Assembly (NCBI GenBank): GCA_963842775.1
Contig: CAWJHQ010000013.1
Span: 248,001 to 312,000 of the forward strand
Direction: 5' to 3'
Origin: R-RK-3 sp963842775
GTDB taxonomy: Bacteria > Pseudomonadota > Alphaproteobacteria > Rhizobiales > Rhodomicrobiaceae
DNA length: 64,000 bases
Shown here: piece by piece, positions 63,450 through 64,000 of the stretch
Position numbering within the stretch: the stretch's first letter is position 1
Layout of the letters: every line of letters starts with the position of its first letter
Program-made: the position numbers and the translations under genes
The notes under the pieces: generated by a model
Told to the model about the DNA's origin: nothing
The model's database searches: none
What the model saw: only the letters and a program-made list of their open reading frames with translations

Positions 63450-63541
63450 GGCCGGAAACTCATGGAGGGCATGAGTTCCGGCTCTCCTATTTTTGGGGTG
63501 GCCTGTGTGCTGATGCGTTGCTTCGTTCACGCATCAGTGTC
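63450..63541. repeat. repeated hairpin element, copy 3 (complete)
   Basis: GCCGGAAACTCATG and CATGAGTTCCGGC form the first hairpin, followed by TCTCCTATTTTTGGGG. Then CTGATGCGT ... ACGCATCAG forms a second hairpin at about 63510-63538. This is the fullest of the three copies and lies between the GR-rich gene and the cupin gene. Confidence 0.8.
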
Positions 63542-63557
63542 GCTAGGCCGGAGACGC

Positions 63558-63941
63558 TTACTTCGCCGGCGCTTTCAGCTCAAAAAGGATCGCGTGAGCT
63601 ACGGTGGTCCCGACGTTGTCATCTGCATGCGTCACCGCAGGCGACCATCGCACGGTGCCGGATTTGACCTCGAATGACTTTTCCGCACCGTCCGGGCTGG
63701 TTGACTTCACCGTATATGAGGTGAGCGGATAAATGGCATAGTCCGGGTGGCTATGCATGGGATTTTTTACGCCGGGAGCAAACTCCACCTCGACAACCCG
63801 CACCCGCTCATTTTCAAACAGAACCTTAAATGCCGCCGGCGCCACCGCAACGGGATCTTGCGCCTGCGCGACACCGCAAGCAACGCTGAAGGACAGGGCA
63901 GCCAGAGAAGCGCAGAACGCGCCAAAGGAGAGGAATTTCAT
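63558..63941 (-). CDS. exported cupin-domain protein
   Basis: About 127 residues. A signal peptide (MKFLSFGAFCASLAALSFSV...AQAQ) precedes a single cupin: FENERVRVVEVEFAPGVKNP, MHSHPDYAIYPLTSYTVKST, GTVRWSPAVTHADDNVGTT. The HSH and later TH match the metal-binding positions of small cupins. The ATG at 63941 is chosen because AAGGAGG precedes it by 7 bp and the signal peptide starts there; the frame extends 16 codons further. Enzymatic role unknown. Confidence 0.82.
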   Translation of the reverse strand: MKFLSFGAFCASLAALSFSVACGVAQAQDPVAVAPAAFKVLFENERVRVVEVEFAPGVKNPMHSHPDYAIYPLTSYTVKSTSPDGAEKSFEVKSGTVRWSPAVTHADDNVGTTVAHAILFELKAPAK

Positions 63942-64000
63942 ATTCTGCCTCCTTAATAGAAATGACAAAAATCCGTTTAAATGCTCCATCAGGTTGGTCG

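Overview
The window is high-GC alphaproteobacterial chromosome, most likely from the Rhizobiales/Hyphomicrobiales side of the class. Evidence: a GcrA cell-cycle regulator, a SAM-II riboswitch ahead of metZ, the argD-argF-hslO and bolA-dnaJ-cobS-cobT gene orders, metZ-apaG, an IalB-family protein, a long Dcd, and RIME-like palindromes. I found no rRNA, tRNA, insertion sequence, prophage or CRISPR array. 

A recurring property is the number of frameshifts inside otherwise well-conserved genes (pccA, uppP, cobS, cobT, argD, hslO, dcd, ialB, two GNATs and others). In at least a dozen, the distance from start to stop is 3n+1, i.e. a single extra base. This looks more like residual indel error in the assembly than mass pseudogenisation. 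Such genes are annotated across the break as one gene.

Layout. 1-4.3 kb: a tandem duplication of a der'-holC-nat-had unit. 4.4-7.1 kb: a candidate two-gene conflict/defence system, a nucleoside-phosphorylase-like fusion protein plus a multi-pass membrane protein. 7.2-24.5 kb: mostly core metabolism and envelope genes (pccA, GFA enzyme, two secreted hypotheticals, PHB-depolymerase-like esterase, a shortened tspO, uppP, cfa, mmsA, aquaporin, bolA, J-protein, cobS, MaoC, cobT). 24.6-37 kb: a metacaspase-like lipoprotein, an ArsR/SRPBCC operon with a clear promoter-operator, amidase, TerB/J-domain protein, EamA transporter, thioesterase, GST, IalB-like protein, peptide-binding protein, xylose-isomerase-like protein and several very small membrane genes. 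37-45 kb: radical SAM protein, a secreted protein built on 12-residue repeats, GNAT, dcd, SAM-II riboswitch with terminator, metZ, apaG.

45-64 kb is more accessory: an HTH/NB-ARC/TPR STAND protein with a divergent small membrane protein, tandem Tat-exported superoxide dismutases, an RTX-like repeat protein, and a DUF433/DUF5615 toxin-antitoxin pair lying between a truncated and a complete hslO. Then come argF, argD and gcrA, an AT-rich patch with a predicted outer-membrane protein, a NodU-type carbamoyltransferase, a Gly/Arg/His-rich small protein and a periplasmic cupin. A repeated hairpin element occurs at three places between 58.5 and 63.5 kb and brackets this last set.

The strongest candidates for something new are the nucleosidase-fusion/membrane-protein pair at 4.4-7.1 kb, the STAND gene at 45.1-47.6 kb, the toxin-antitoxin insertion beside hslO, and the 12-residue-repeat secreted protein at 39.3-39.8 kb.
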